DNA of 18,990 nucleotides from CBDUBH01 sp965365345 (GCA_965365345.1 CBDUBH010000069.1:1-18990), one strand, 5' to 3'; shown: positions 1 through 7,367, counted from the first letter of the stretch. Notes: generated by a model not told the origin, from the letters alone. Translations and numbers: made by a program.

Positions 1-586
1 AAATTTCAGGGAGATGTTCTGCCGTTTTAACTAAATTCGGATCGGCAGTGTAAACTCCGTCAATATCAGAATAAATTTCGCAGCGATCAGCATTTAAAGC
101 TGCTGCAAGCGCAACAGCCGAAGTATCGGAGCCGCCGCGTCCCAAAGTCGTGATATCACGCCTGTAACTTACTCCTTGAAATCCGCCGACAATCACAACT
201 CTACCGCGCGCCATTTCATCCTGAACTCTGAACGGACGAACCTCAATAATCCGCGCATCATTATGGCGATCGTTTGTAATAATTCCTGATTGCGAACCTG
301 TAAGCGAAATCGAATCAACGCCGAGCTCATTTAAAGCCATTGAAAGAAGTGACATTGTAATTCTTTCGCCAGTGCTAAGCAGCATATCCATTTCTCTTTT
401 CGAAGGATCGGATGAAATACTTTTTGCAAGCTCTATCAAATTATTTGTAGTTTTGCTCATTGCCGAAACCACAACCGCAACATCATTGCCTTGCTTTTTA
501 ACTTCCGCAATTATCTTTGCAATCTTTTTAATTTTTTCAACATCGGCAACGCTGCTTCCGCCGTATTTTTGAACTATGATCGCCAT
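1..586 (-). CDS. Aspartate kinase, N-terminal 195 residues (gene runs off the left edge)
   Basis: Phosphorylates L-aspartate with ATP, the first step towards lysine, threonine and methionine, in the cytoplasm. The visible part is the amino-acid kinase domain. It has the N-terminal KYGGSSV motif (residues 7-13), VVVSAMSKTTN (38-48), STGER (71-75), the ATP/substrate loop TTLGRGGSDTSA and the SDIDGVYTADP segment near the cut end. The ACT domains that would show its effector lie outside the window. The start ATG at 586 has an AAGGA box 9-10 nt upstream. It is divergent from the small gene at 664, with only 77 bp between, and that gap holds no riboswitch. Its N-terminus (MAIIVQKYGG) resembles the Bacillus-type LysC/Ask branch and differs from the second aspartate kinase at 5847-7196. 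Family is certain; which end product it senses cannot be told here. Confidence 0.93.
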   Translation of the reverse strand, partial: MAIIVQKYGGSSVADVEKIKKIAKIIAEVKKQGNDVAVVVSAMSKTTNNLIELAKSISSDPSKREMDMLLSTGERITMSLLSMALNELGVDSISLTGSQSGIITNDRHNDARIIEVRPFRVQDEMARGRVVIVGGFQGVSYRRDITTLGRGGSDTSAVALAAALNADRCEIYSDIDGVYTADPNLVKTAEHLPEI

Positions 587-663
587 TTGGAAAATCCTTT
601 TTTCAATGCTTTATTATAATAAAAATGAAAATTAAATTTAAGTAAAAATGAAAGATTAAAATT

Positions 664-1038
664 ATGGAAAATGATCTGCAAAATATTTTCAATAAATTAA
701 AATCAATTTTACAAAGATACAACGAAAAGTTAATTACAAAAATTGATGCCGGAAATAATTTTGATCTTTGGTCACAAAAAGAAATTATTGTTGCCGGAAA
801 AAATAAAAGTGAAATGTTTTTTGCTTCGATCCAAATTCAAAAAAATGATGTAGCGTTTCATTTTATGCCCTTGTACACTGATCCAAATTTAATTGATGAA
901 CTTACAAAAAGTTTGAGATCTAAAATGAAAGGGAAGTCGTGTTTTCATATTAAGAAATTAGATGAAGACCTTGAAAATGAAATTTCTGATCTGTTGAAAA
1001 AAGGATATGAGATTTATAAAAATAAAGACTGGATTTAA
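664..1038 (+). CDS. Small uncharacterised protein (124 aa), possibly DUF1801-like
   Basis: No confident function. It is a soluble, lysine-rich 124-residue protein without signal peptide or membrane segment. The C-terminal half reads MPLYTDPNL, then GKSCFHIKKLDEDL, then a helix ending KKGYEIYKNKDW. A 'GKsCfxikkld' stretch after a hydrophobic strand is reminiscent of small DUF1801/YdhG-type domain proteins, but this is recall without a search. The start ATG at 664 has only weak A-rich sequence ahead of it (AAAGA about 8 nt upstream). It stands alone: divergent from the aspartate kinase, and it ends just before a bidirectional terminator at 1046-1103. The coding assignment rests on the long open frame and normal amino-acid composition. 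Confidence 0.7.
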   Translation: MENDLQNIFNKLKSILQRYNEKLITKIDAGNNFDLWSQKEIIVAGKNKSEMFFASIQIQKNDVAFHFMPLYTDPNLIDELTKSLRSKMKGKSCFHIKKLDEDLENEISDLLKKGYEIYKNKDWI

Positions 1039-1045
1039 AAACAAA

Positions 1046-1103
1046 AAGCCGTCATTTTCTCAATCCCGATTTAATCAGGAAGAATGACGGCTTAATTTTT
1101 TTT
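1046..1103. terminator. Bidirectional rho-independent terminator between convergent genes
   Basis: An 11-bp perfect stem AAGCCGTCATT (1046-1056) pairs with AATGACGGCTT (1083-1093). It is followed on the plus strand by AATTTTTTTT and on the minus strand by TTTTTGTTTTT, so it can end both the small gene at 664-1038 and the T9SS protein gene at 1184-2791. The 26-nt loop itself contains a CC-GAT/ATC-GG mini-stem. The GTCATT...AATGAC ends are shared with the REP-like repeats elsewhere in the window, so the terminator may derive from such a repeat. Confidence 0.85.
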
Positions 1104-1112
1104 CGTAATTTT

Positions 1113-1135
1113 GTCATTCTCGCTTGTCGAGAATC
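1113..1135. repeat. REP-like hairpin, CTTGT loop (variant stem)
   Basis: GTC is followed by ATTCTCG (1116-1122), loop CTTGT (1123-1127) and CGAGAAT (1128-1134): a perfect 7-bp stem. It has the same architecture and loop as the hairpins at 5518-5543 and 5684-5709 but different stem bases (TCTCG/CGAGA in place of TCCGG/CCGGA), with both arms changed together. It lies about 50 nt past the stop of the T9SS protein gene. Confidence 0.7.
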
Positions 1136-1183
1136 AGACAAAATTTAATACTTATATTCTCAATTTCTCACAACCTAAAATTC

Positions 1184-2791
1184 TTATTTTACCAACACCA
1201 TCTTTTTCGATTGAACAAAATTATCGGCTTTAATTTGGTAAATATAAATTCCGCTTGGAAGATTTGTCGCGTCGAAATTTACTTTATAATTTCCGGCAGA
1301 TTGAATTTCATTTACAAGAGTTTGAATTTCTCTTCCTAATACATCAAAGATTTTCAATTCAACTTTTGATTGTGTTGAAAGCTGATAGCTTATCGCTGTT
1401 GATGGATTAAATGGATTCGGATAATTTTGATGTAAAGTGTAATCTTTAATTTGTGAATTTTCATCTTTAACAGAAGTTGGACTAAAATGTTTGTAAGTAA
1501 CTTCTACTTTTGACGCATTTTCGTAGATATAACCTTCGTAATTATCGTAAAAAATTTGAAAATAATTATAACCTTTTTCCCAAACACTATTTTTATAGAA
1601 AAATGCTTCTGCATTTGTGCAATTATTGTTTTCATCAAACGCATAAGAGATTTTTAGAGAATCATCCCAAGATAAATAACTAGGTCTTTGCTCGATTTGA
1701 GTTGTCATATTACCATTTCCATCATATTGGTAAACAATTCTTGAAAAATCATACCAATTTTCATCATTCCATTTTTGAAAAGTAAGAGATACTAGTTCTT
1801 TTGTTAAATCATAATATTCATAAATTGTTTTACTGTTATTTTTTAAACTTACGCCGTCAGTAATTTCATAAATAAATGTTAATTCCCTTCCATCAGAATC
1901 TAAAGTATATGAGTATTTATTGTAATCTACCCAAGCTTCATTTTTCCATTGTTTATATGTATAAAAAAACAAAAGATTGGCATCATCATATGTGTAAAAT
2001 GTTCCTGAACTGTTAATCCAGTTCCCATTTTCCCATCTTTGGTTAATATATGAAATCCGTCTACCTTGTTCATCATATTCGAAGATGGATTTATGATCTC
2101 CAATCCAATTACCATCAACATAGAATTCAGAATAATAGGATTTATAGTTGCCTTTATCATCATATTCAAAATACCTAAATAAGTAGGGTGACCAAATAAT
2201 ATCTTTCAATCGAAGAGTTAATTCATTCATTAATCTTCCATTTTCATATTCATAGAAGTATTTAAAAGAATATTTCAATGAGTCATCTTTATTTTCTTCA
2301 AAAAGTGATTCTGTAATATTTCCCTTTTCATCATATTGATTTGTGTATTTATATTCTGTTATCCATTTCCCGTCGTGCCATGTTTCATAAGCATTTGTAA
2401 TTTGATTTCCGTTTTCATCATAACTTGATGTATCCCTTTTAAAATTGATCCAACTGCCATTATCATTAATTTCAATTAAACGAATTAATTCATTTCCGTT
2501 TTCATCGTATTGATAAGATTCTTTTTCGAATGCCGTATTTTCAATTCCGTATTTGCTGATCAACGTTGGTTTAACTTTTTGTTCACATTGTCTTTTGGAT
2601 TTTTGTACTTTCTGAGGAAATAAATTATTGTTTTTGAAGGAAATGTTTTGTTCATCTTCAAATAAACTTTCGTCAAAATGAATTTTTGAATTTTGATTTT
2701 TTAGATGTTTAATTTGATCAAAGTTTTTAATCTGCGAATTTAATTGTAATGAAAAGATAAAAAGAAAAAGAATTGTAAAAATCTTTTTCAT
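1184..2791 (-). CDS. Exported repeat protein with T9SS type A sorting domain (535 aa)
   Basis: A predicted cell-surface or secreted protein of unknown role. Residues 1-19 are a signal peptide (a KKIFTILFLF core ending LNS). From about residue 93 to 440 there are roughly ten degenerate repeats of 30-40 residues. Each is built on Y(E/Q)YDENGN, a stretch of 10-12 residues, then (G/N)xW and an aromatic run, which recalls YD/RHS-type beta-strand repeats. Residues about 453-535 are a Por-secretion C-terminal sorting domain (YPNPFNPSTAISY, VLGREIQTLV, SGIYIYQIKA and a basic tail KKMVLVK), normally cleaved on export by the type IX system. The start ATG at 2791 has AGG about 10 nt upstream. It is transcribed alone and converges on the terminator at 1046-1103. 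Secretion route is well supported; ligand or activity is not visible. Confidence 0.9.
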   Translation of the reverse strand: MKKIFTILFLFIFSLQLNSQIKNFDQIKHLKNQNSKIHFDESLFEDEQNISFKNNNLFPQKVQKSKRQCEQKVKPTLISKYGIENTAFEKESYQYDENGNELIRLIEINDNGSWINFKRDTSSYDENGNQITNAYETWHDGKWITEYKYTNQYDEKGNITESLFEENKDDSLKYSFKYFYEYENGRLMNELTLRLKDIIWSPYLFRYFEYDDKGNYKSYYSEFYVDGNWIGDHKSIFEYDEQGRRISYINQRWENGNWINSSGTFYTYDDANLLFFYTYKQWKNEAWVDYNKYSYTLDSDGRELTFIYEITDGVSLKNNSKTIYEYYDLTKELVSLTFQKWNDENWYDFSRIVYQYDGNGNMTTQIEQRPSYLSWDDSLKISYAFDENNNCTNAEAFFYKNSVWEKGYNYFQIFYDNYEGYIYENASKVEVTYKHFSPTSVKDENSQIKDYTLHQNYPNPFNPSTAISYQLSTQSKVELKIFDVLGREIQTLVNEIQSAGNYKVNFDATNLPSGIYIYQIKADNFVQSKKMVLVK

Positions 2792-3019
2792 GACGCTGCC
2801 TCATATTTATTTGGATTCTAAAATTTCCTTTTTGTAAAATTTGTAAAGAAGAGTTTAAATATTTTCAGGCAAATAAAATAAGGATCTTAGGAATTGCACT
2901 GCGGATTCATTCGTAGTAAAATTATTTAAGCAATTCAAATTTAAATGAAAATAAATAAAAAGCCAATCAGATTTGATTGGCTTTGATGTAAATCACAATT
3001 TGGAAATTGTAACTCAATT
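2792..3019. other. Intergenic gap between dapD and the T9SS protein gene
   Basis: This gap of 228 bp holds the dap terminator (2952-2984). The promoter of the T9SS protein gene must lie between the terminator and 2792, but no convincing TTTG/TAnnTTTG pair was found there. A 7-bp inverted repeat, GAATTGC (about 2890) and GCAATTC (about 2930), is present and of unknown meaning. Confidence 0.5.
2952..2984 (-). terminator. Rho-independent terminator of the dapB-dapA-dapD operon
   Basis: Read on the minus strand: AAAGCCAATCA, a 4-nt loop AATC, TGATTGGCTTT (11-bp stem), then TTTATTTATTT. It begins 36 nt after the dapD stop codon. Confidence 0.88.
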
Positions 3020-3766
3020 TTACCTTAACGCATCTTCCAAAGTTAACGAGGCTTCGCTTTTTTCATCGCGGTATTTTACAATAATCGGGCATTGCATTTG
3101 AAGTCCCAATTCATTTGCCCATTTTTTGTTTTCTGCAAATGGACGCGCGCCCGGAACTACTACTGCGTTTTCGGGAATCGGTTCACCTTTTTCCAAAATC
3201 CTTTCATTAACAACATCATAAACCGGAATGCTTTTGGATAAAATTACTCCCGGCGCAATTACGGCTCTTCTTCCGATTTGCCTTCCTTCAACAATTACGG
3301 AACCCGCGCCGATAAAGGCTTCATCTTCAATTACAACAGGCGCTAATCCTATCGGCTCTAAAACTCCGCCGATTTGCACGCCGGCTGAAAGATGAACTTT
3401 TTTTCCGATCTGTGCGCAAGATCCGACAAGCGCATGTGAATCAACCATTGTACCTTCATCAACATAAGCACCGATGTTTATATATGCCGGCGGCATTATT
3501 ATAACGCTTTTTGCAACATAACTTCCGCGCCTTACGGAAGTTCCGCCCGGAACAATTCTTACTCCATCTTCAACCGAAAATGTGCGTGGCAAAATATTAT
3601 GCTTATCAATGAATCCGTTCCATTCAACATTTTTTCCGTTTTTGAATGCTTCCAAAATTGCTTCTTTAACTTCAACATTTGCGTGCCAAATTCCGTTTTC
3701 ATCTTTATTTGCCGCGCGTAAATTTCCTTTTTCCAATTCAAATAAAATTTCTTCGTAATTTGCCAT
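3020..3766 (-). CDS. dapD: 2,3,4,5-tetrahydropyridine-2,6-dicarboxylate N-succinyltransferase
   Basis: Transfers a succinyl group from succinyl-CoA to tetrahydrodipicolinate, the branch step of the succinylase route to meso-diaminopimelate and lysine (cytoplasmic, trimeric in the family). The 248-residue chain has a small N-terminal domain and a left-handed beta-helix of hexapeptide repeats at about residues 85-185 (VNIGAYVDEGT-like NIGAYVDEGTMVDSHA, VGSCAQIGKKVHLSAGV, IGGVLEPIG, FIGAGSVIVEG). These match DapD more than the acetylase DapH. It is somewhat shorter than the roughly 274 residues of E. coli DapD. An in-frame ATG at 3793 lies inside dapA. I place the start at 3766, where AAGGAG sits about 6 nt upstream. 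The stop of dapA and this start share a base (TAATG), so translation is probably coupled. dapC/argD and dapE, needed to complete the route, are not in the window. Confidence 0.95.
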   Translation of the reverse strand: MANYEEILFELEKGNLRAANKDENGIWHANVEVKEAILEAFKNGKNVEWNGFIDKHNILPRTFSVEDGVRIVPGGTSVRRGSYVAKSVIIMPPAYINIGAYVDEGTMVDSHALVGSCAQIGKKVHLSAGVQIGGVLEPIGLAPVVIEDEAFIGAGSVIVEGRQIGRRAVIAPGVILSKSIPVYDVVNERILEKGEPIPENAVVVPGARPFAENKKWANELGLQMQCPIIVKYRDEKSEASLTLEDALR

Positions 3767-4659
3767 TATTTCTCCTTGTTTCTTTCCATCCAATTTTGAA
3801 CTTCTTTATCTGCTTCAACTAACGGATCAATGCTTTTTAGATCTTCATGAGTAAGAGGCAATCTTAATTTCGGAGTTTTTATAATTCCTTTATGATGAAG
3901 TAAAACTTTTGCGGGAATTGGATTGCTTACAACAAAAAGTGAATTGCTGATTTTTTGCCAAGCGGGGAGAAGTCCTTCCAATTCTAAATTGACACATTTT
4001 TTTGTGTAAAGATTAGTTTCCTTCGGCCATACATTTGAAATAACTGAAATCAATCCTTTTGCTCCGCAAGCCGCAAAAAATGGGGTTAAACCATCATCAC
4101 CGCTGTACATAAATGCGTTTGGGGCATCTTCTTTGTATTTTGAAAATTCATCAATCGATCCGCTCGCTTCTTTTATTCCGAAAAAGTTTTTGTGATCTTT
4201 TAATTTTTTTACAGCATTATGATCCAAAGGTTTTCCCGCGCGCGAAGGAATATTATAAAGCACGCAAGGCTTTGTGGCGGCATCCATCAATTTTGTGAAC
4301 CATTGAGTTTGTCCTTTTTCTCCGGGCTTTGTGTAAAGCGGAGTTACAAGCAGATAAACATCAATTGGTTTTGTTTCAAGAAAATTTATCCATTCAATTG
4401 ATTCTTTGAAATTTGTTCCGCCGACTCCACTCATTATTGGAACATTTAAATTTTGCTTAACCACAAATTCAATTATTTCTTTTTTTTCATCCAAGCTTAA
4501 AGCTAAATTTTCGCCGGTGCTTCCGAGAATCAAAATTCCGTTTCCGGCTTCTTCCTGTAATTTCAAAAGCTTTTCCAAACTTTCATAATCAACGCTTTCA
4601 TCATCATTAAAAGGAGTTACGAGCGCGGTAAAAAGCGGATAATTTTTCAAATCTTTCAT
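3766..4659 (-). CDS. dapA: 4-hydroxy-tetrahydrodipicolinate synthase
   Basis: Condenses pyruvate with aspartate semialdehyde, the committed step to diaminopimelate and lysine. The 297-residue TIM barrel matches the family length (292 in E. coli). The Schiff-base lysine is K163 in GIKEASG. Tyr135 in YNIPSRAG is the catalytic tyrosine, with R140 for the carboxylate. GSTGE (46-50) carries the conserved Thr, and VTPLYTKP holds Y109. One departure: the first Tyr of the usual TPYY motif is Leu108, a position that in E. coli reaches across the dimer interface. The start ATG at 4659 has AAAGGAAAAG upstream. It lies 15 bp after dapB and overlaps dapD by one base, so the three dap genes form one transcription unit. 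Confidence 0.96.
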   Translation of the reverse strand: MKDLKNYPLFTALVTPFNDDESVDYESLEKLLKLQEEAGNGILILGSTGENLALSLDEKKEIIEFVVKQNLNVPIMSGVGGTNFKESIEWINFLETKPIDVYLLVTPLYTKPGEKGQTQWFTKLMDAATKPCVLYNIPSRAGKPLDHNAVKKLKDHKNFFGIKEASGSIDEFSKYKEDAPNAFMYSGDDGLTPFFAACGAKGLISVISNVWPKETNLYTKKCVNLELEGLLPAWQKISNSLFVVSNPIPAKVLLHHKGIIKTPKLRLPLTHEDLKSIDPLVEADKEVQNWMERNKEK

Positions 4660-4674
4660 AAACTTTTCCTTTAT

Positions 4675-5355
4675 TTATAAACTTTCTTTTAAAGTTAATT
4701 CAATTAATTTTTCAAATGAAATTAATCCTTTTAAATCTTTTTGCTTCATTAAATTTTTTGCTGCCCAAATTGTACCATCTGCAAAAATTGTTCTGTCCAA
4801 AGCCTGATGTTCAAGATAAATTATTTCTGTTTCTGTTTTTACGGTTAATTGATGCGTTCCAACAACATCGCCGTATCTTTCGCTCGTAATATTTTCAATC
4901 TCTTTACCCAATGTTTTTTCCCATAAAAGTGCCGTTCCGCTCGGGGCATCTTTTTTATGAATATGATGAATTTCATTCAAATGAATTTCGGGTTTATTCA
5001 GGATTTGCAAATTTTTGCCGAGCAATTTTATCATTTTGATCACGATGTTCATTCCCAACGAAAAATTGCTGCCGTAAACCCAAGTCAAATTTTCTTCAAT
5101 TAATTTTTGATTAAAATCTTTTGGAAATTCAAATCCCGTTGGCGCCCAAATTACTTTTATTTTATTTTGAAGAAGAACGGGAATTAATTCTTCGGCGGAA
5201 TTTCCCGGAACAAAAACGATTGCAACATCAGCCCCTTTTAGCAAATTTGGATTTTCAAGAATTTCTCTATCGAATGCGCCGAAGAATTCTTTTTTAGGAA
5301 TTAATTCTTTTACTTTGCTACCGGTTTTTCCTAACCCGATCACAGCAATTTTCAT
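4675..5355 (-). CDS. dapB: 4-hydroxy-tetrahydrodipicolinate reductase, short form
   Basis: Reduces the DapA product to tetrahydrodipicolinate with NAD(P)H. The signature EIHHIHKKDAPSGTA (residues 128-142) contains the two histidines and the lysine equivalent to E. coli H159, H160 and K163. GSNFSLGMN (95-103) is the conserved loop at the domain boundary. It has only 226 residues against about 270 in E. coli; the N-terminal Rossmann domain is compact, as in Bacteroidota DapB. The dinucleotide loop is GLGKTG where most homologues have GxxGxMG, so the usual Met is Thr. The ATG at 5355 follows CGGAG with a short spacer. It is the first gene of the close-packed dapB-dapA-dapD set, separated from lysC by a 491-bp repeat-rich gap. 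Confidence 0.95.
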   Translation of the reverse strand: MKIAVIGLGKTGSKVKELIPKKEFFGAFDREILENPNLLKGADVAIVFVPGNSAEELIPVLLQNKIKVIWAPTGFEFPKDFNQKLIEENLTWVYGSNFSLGMNIVIKMIKLLGKNLQILNKPEIHLNEIHHIHKKDAPSGTALLWEKTLGKEIENITSERYGDVVGTHQLTVKTETEIIYLEHQALDRTIFADGTIWAAKNLMKQKDLKGLISFEKLIELTLKESL

Positions 5356-5372
5356 TAAAGCTCCGTTAATAG

Positions 5373-5403
5373 TTATCAGTTTTCAGTAAACAATTATCAG
5401 TTT
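5373..5403. repeat. Direct repeat TTATCAGTTT, period 21 bp, just upstream of dapB
   Basis: TTATCAGTTT occurs at 5373-5382 and again at 5394-5403, with a partial copy TTTTCAGT between them. It ends 17 bp before the dapB start on the minus strand. Two helical turns between copies would suit an operator, but 'TTATCAGT/TTTCAGT' strings are also common low-complexity intergenic repeats. Confidence 0.5.
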
Positions 5404-5417
5404 AAATATTGATTGTT

Positions 5418-5445
5418 ATTGCGAGGCCCGCTGGGACGTGGCAAT
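5418..5445. repeat. REP-like palindrome, ATTGC...GCAAT type
   Basis: ATTGC (5418-5422) and GCAAT (5441-5445) flank GAGG, then CCC-GCT-GGG and ACGTG, giving a two-part hairpin. The ATTGCGAGG start matches the reverse complement of the repeats at 7412-7517. Confidence 0.65.
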
Positions 5446-5517
5446 CGCTGTATTTAAATTTTCTTAATCTAATACACTTTTTAAATCTATAAAGATTAAA
5501 AGATATAAAGATTATTC

Positions 5518-5543
5518 GTCATTCCGGCTTGTCCGGAATCTTT
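5518..5543. repeat. REP-like hairpin, CTTGT loop, left copy of an inverted pair
   Basis: The stem is ATTCCGG (5521-5527)/CCGGAAT (5533-5539) with loop CTTGT, followed on the plus strand by CTTTTTT. All 26 bases are repeated exactly, inverted, at 5684-5709. Confidence 0.8.
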
Positions 5544-5683
5544 TTTGATTTAAATTCAAAAAGCAATAGCACAGAAACATTTATAAAAATATAATTTGAA
5601 AAAACATAATTTAATTATGATAAGTAGTTTAAATTTATAAACTGCTTTCCAAATCTGGCAATGGAAATTTTTTTTATACAAAG

Positions 5684-5709
5684 AAAGATTCCGGACAAGC
5701 CGGAATGAC
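5684..5709. repeat. REP-like hairpin, inverted right copy
   Basis: This is the exact reverse complement of 5518-5543 (26 of 26 bases). ATTCCGG (5688-5694) pairs with CCGGAAT (5700-5706). Read in the lysC direction it is followed by CTTTCTTTG, so it could act as a weak terminator or an mRNA 3' end stabiliser for lysC. Confidence 0.8.
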
Positions 5710-5768
5710 AGATTCAAAGATTACTCGTCCTGATTTAATAGGGAAAATGACAAATTTAGTTTTAAACA

Positions 5769-5798
5769 ATCCCCTTCGCTCCCTTTTCTAAGGGGGAA
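5769..5798. repeat. C/G-rich hairpin downstream of lysC
   Basis: CCCCTT (5771-5776) can pair with AAGGGG (5790-5795); alternatively CCCTT (5781-5785) pairs with AAGGG (5790-5794). It lies about 50 nt past the lysC stop. There is no long T-run on the minus strand, so termination is only possible, and it may be one more dispersed repeat. Confidence 0.45.
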
Positions 5799-5846
5799 TT
5801 TTAATACCGAAATTTTATCTTTGAATATTTCAATCTTTCCAATCTT

Positions 5847-7196
5847 TTAATTTTCCAAAAAAGTTTTATGTAATTTTTGAACTACAATTTCACCTTCTCC
5901 GGCGTTAACCAAAAAACATAAACTGTATCTGCTTGCGCCAAGACAAATCATTCTTACATTGTGATCTTTAATTGTTGTAAATGTCTGTGCTGAAATTCCC
6001 GAAGTTGTATTGATTTCATTTCCAACAACAGCAATTAAAGATAAATTATTTTCAATATTGATTTCAGCAAATTGCGAAATTTCGTGAATGATCTCTTCGG
6101 TCAATAAATATGGCTGATCCAGGGTTAACGCAACGCTGATTTCACTTGTTGTAATAAGATCAATACTGATTTTATATTTTGCTAATATAGAAAAAATATT
6201 CTGCAAAAACCCGTAAGCATTTACCATTCGCAAACTGCTGATTGTAACAAGCTTTTGATTTTTTCGTAACGCGATTGCACGGATCATCGGCTTTTCTTTT
6301 GTTTCGGATTTTATCCATGTTCCGCCTTCGCCCGGTTTAAAACTGTTGCCAACAAAAACCGGAATTCCTTTTCTTATTGCGGGAAGCAATGTTTGCGGAT
6401 GTAAAACTTTTGCTCCTGCATTCGCAAGTTCTGCGGCTTCTTCAAAAGTAATTTCGGAGATCATCTTTGCCTGCGGAACAATTCGCGGATCGGTAGTTGC
6501 AACTCCGGAAACATCTGTCCAAATTTCAACGATGTTTGCGCCGATTGCTTCGCCGATCAAAGTTGCGCTGTAATCACTACCGCCGCGTCCCAAAGTCGTT
6601 GTTTCACCTTTTTTAGATCTTCCGATAAATCCTTGCGTAACTGCAATTTGATTTTGCAAATTCGGAATTAAAAATTCTTCCGCAAGTTTTTTAATTTCAT
6701 TTGGCTGTGGTTCGGCGCTGTTAAATTTAGAATCCGTTGCCATAATTAATCGAACATCAAAAACTTTTGCGACTTCTTTTCCGGCTTTCAAATTTAATGC
6801 TTGCGTAAAAAGCATTGATGAAATTCTTTCACCAATGCTTAACAAACTATCCATTGCGCGTGGCGAAATTTCTTTTAAGTAAAAAATTCCTTTTGAAATT
6901 GTTTCGGCTTCATCAATGATATTTTTAATTTCTGATTTTATTTCTTCAGGGGAATTTAACTTATCTGCAATATCAAAATGTTTTAGTAAAAGCTTTTCGA
7001 TAATTTGTTCAGAGCCGCTCCAATCTTGATTGATAGAATGTTGTGCAAGCTCGATCAGCAAATTTGTAGTTCCTGAAGTTGCACTTACAACAACAACTTT
7101 TGTATTCGGATTTGATAAAATTATTTCAGCGCAGGCAAGCATTGTATGAGCGCTGCCCATGCTTGTTCCGCCGAATTTTGCAACAGTTAAACTCAT
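5847..7196 (-). CDS. lysC: Lysine-sensitive aspartate kinase (AK III type)
   Basis: First enzyme of the aspartate pathway. The length of 449 residues equals that of E. coli LysC. The kinase domain has KFGGTS (7-12), TSGTTN, IGERISS, TTTLGRGGSDYSA (199-211), WTDVSGVATTDPR and GAKVLHPQTLLPA. Residues about 310-449 are the ACT pair. There, ISIDLITTSEISVALTLD and NVRMICLGASRYSLCFLV follow the E. coli AK III lysine-binding region closely, including Met324, Gly329, Ser344, Asp346, Ser351 and Glu352 at the expected places. Feedback inhibition by lysine is therefore likely (inferred from conservation). The ATG at 7196 has AAAGGG about 9 nt upstream. Its leader of some 590 nt begins with a lysine riboswitch (7611-7785), giving control by lysine at both RNA and enzyme. 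It is followed by dapB-dapA-dapD after a repeat-rich gap. Confidence 0.95.
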   Translation of the reverse strand: MSLTVAKFGGTSMGSAHTMLACAEIILSNPNTKVVVVSATSGTTNLLIELAQHSINQDWSGSEQIIEKLLLKHFDIADKLNSPEEIKSEIKNIIDEAETISKGIFYLKEISPRAMDSLLSIGERISSMLFTQALNLKAGKEVAKVFDVRLIMATDSKFNSAEPQPNEIKKLAEEFLIPNLQNQIAVTQGFIGRSKKGETTTLGRGGSDYSATLIGEAIGANIVEIWTDVSGVATTDPRIVPQAKMISEITFEEAAELANAGAKVLHPQTLLPAIRKGIPVFVGNSFKPGEGGTWIKSETKEKPMIRAIALRKNQKLVTISSLRMVNAYGFLQNIFSILAKYKISIDLITTSEISVALTLDQPYLLTEEIIHEISQFAEINIENNLSLIAVVGNEINTTSGISAQTFTTIKDHNVRMICLGASRYSLCFLVNAGEGEIVVQKLHKTFLEN

Positions 7197-7367
7197 CTAT
7201 TTTTCCCTTTTAAATAATTTAATTTTTAGAATTTTTAATGTAGAATGAAAGTCATTTTTAATTTAATAAGAATAATTTTTTCTTAATTTTTTTATCTTCG
7301 GGATCTTTCTGATTTTTAAAAAATATGATCAAGAAATTTTAAAATCAGCGATAGCAAATATTAAAAT

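Larger units (their letters stand above)
5356..5846. other. Repeat-rich gap between lysC and dapB
   Basis: No gene is evident in these 491 bp. In order on the plus strand they hold: a direct repeat (5373-5403), an ATTGC/GCAAT palindrome (5418-5445), two inverted CTTGT-loop hairpins (5518-5543 and 5684-5709), a TCCTGATT...AAAATGAC element (5728-5751) related to the terminator loop at 1046-1103, and a C/G-rich hairpin (5769-5798). The stretches between are very AT-rich. Several of the hairpins could end or process a lysC transcript, so whether dapBAD is read from the lysC promoter or from its own is open. Confidence 0.7.

Noticed and set aside
372..572. Plus-strand open frame of 66 codons inside the aspartate kinase gene
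   Set aside because: Antisense shadow of a well-conserved kinase domain, with no ribosome site.
3767..3793. Earlier in-frame start for dapD
   Set aside because: It would overlap dapA by 28 bases and lacks a ribosome site; AAGGAG is correctly placed for the ATG at 3766.
5518..5709. Insertion sequence remnant
   Set aside because: There is no transposase fragment in the 140-bp interior and no evident target duplication; kept only as an inverted repeat pair.
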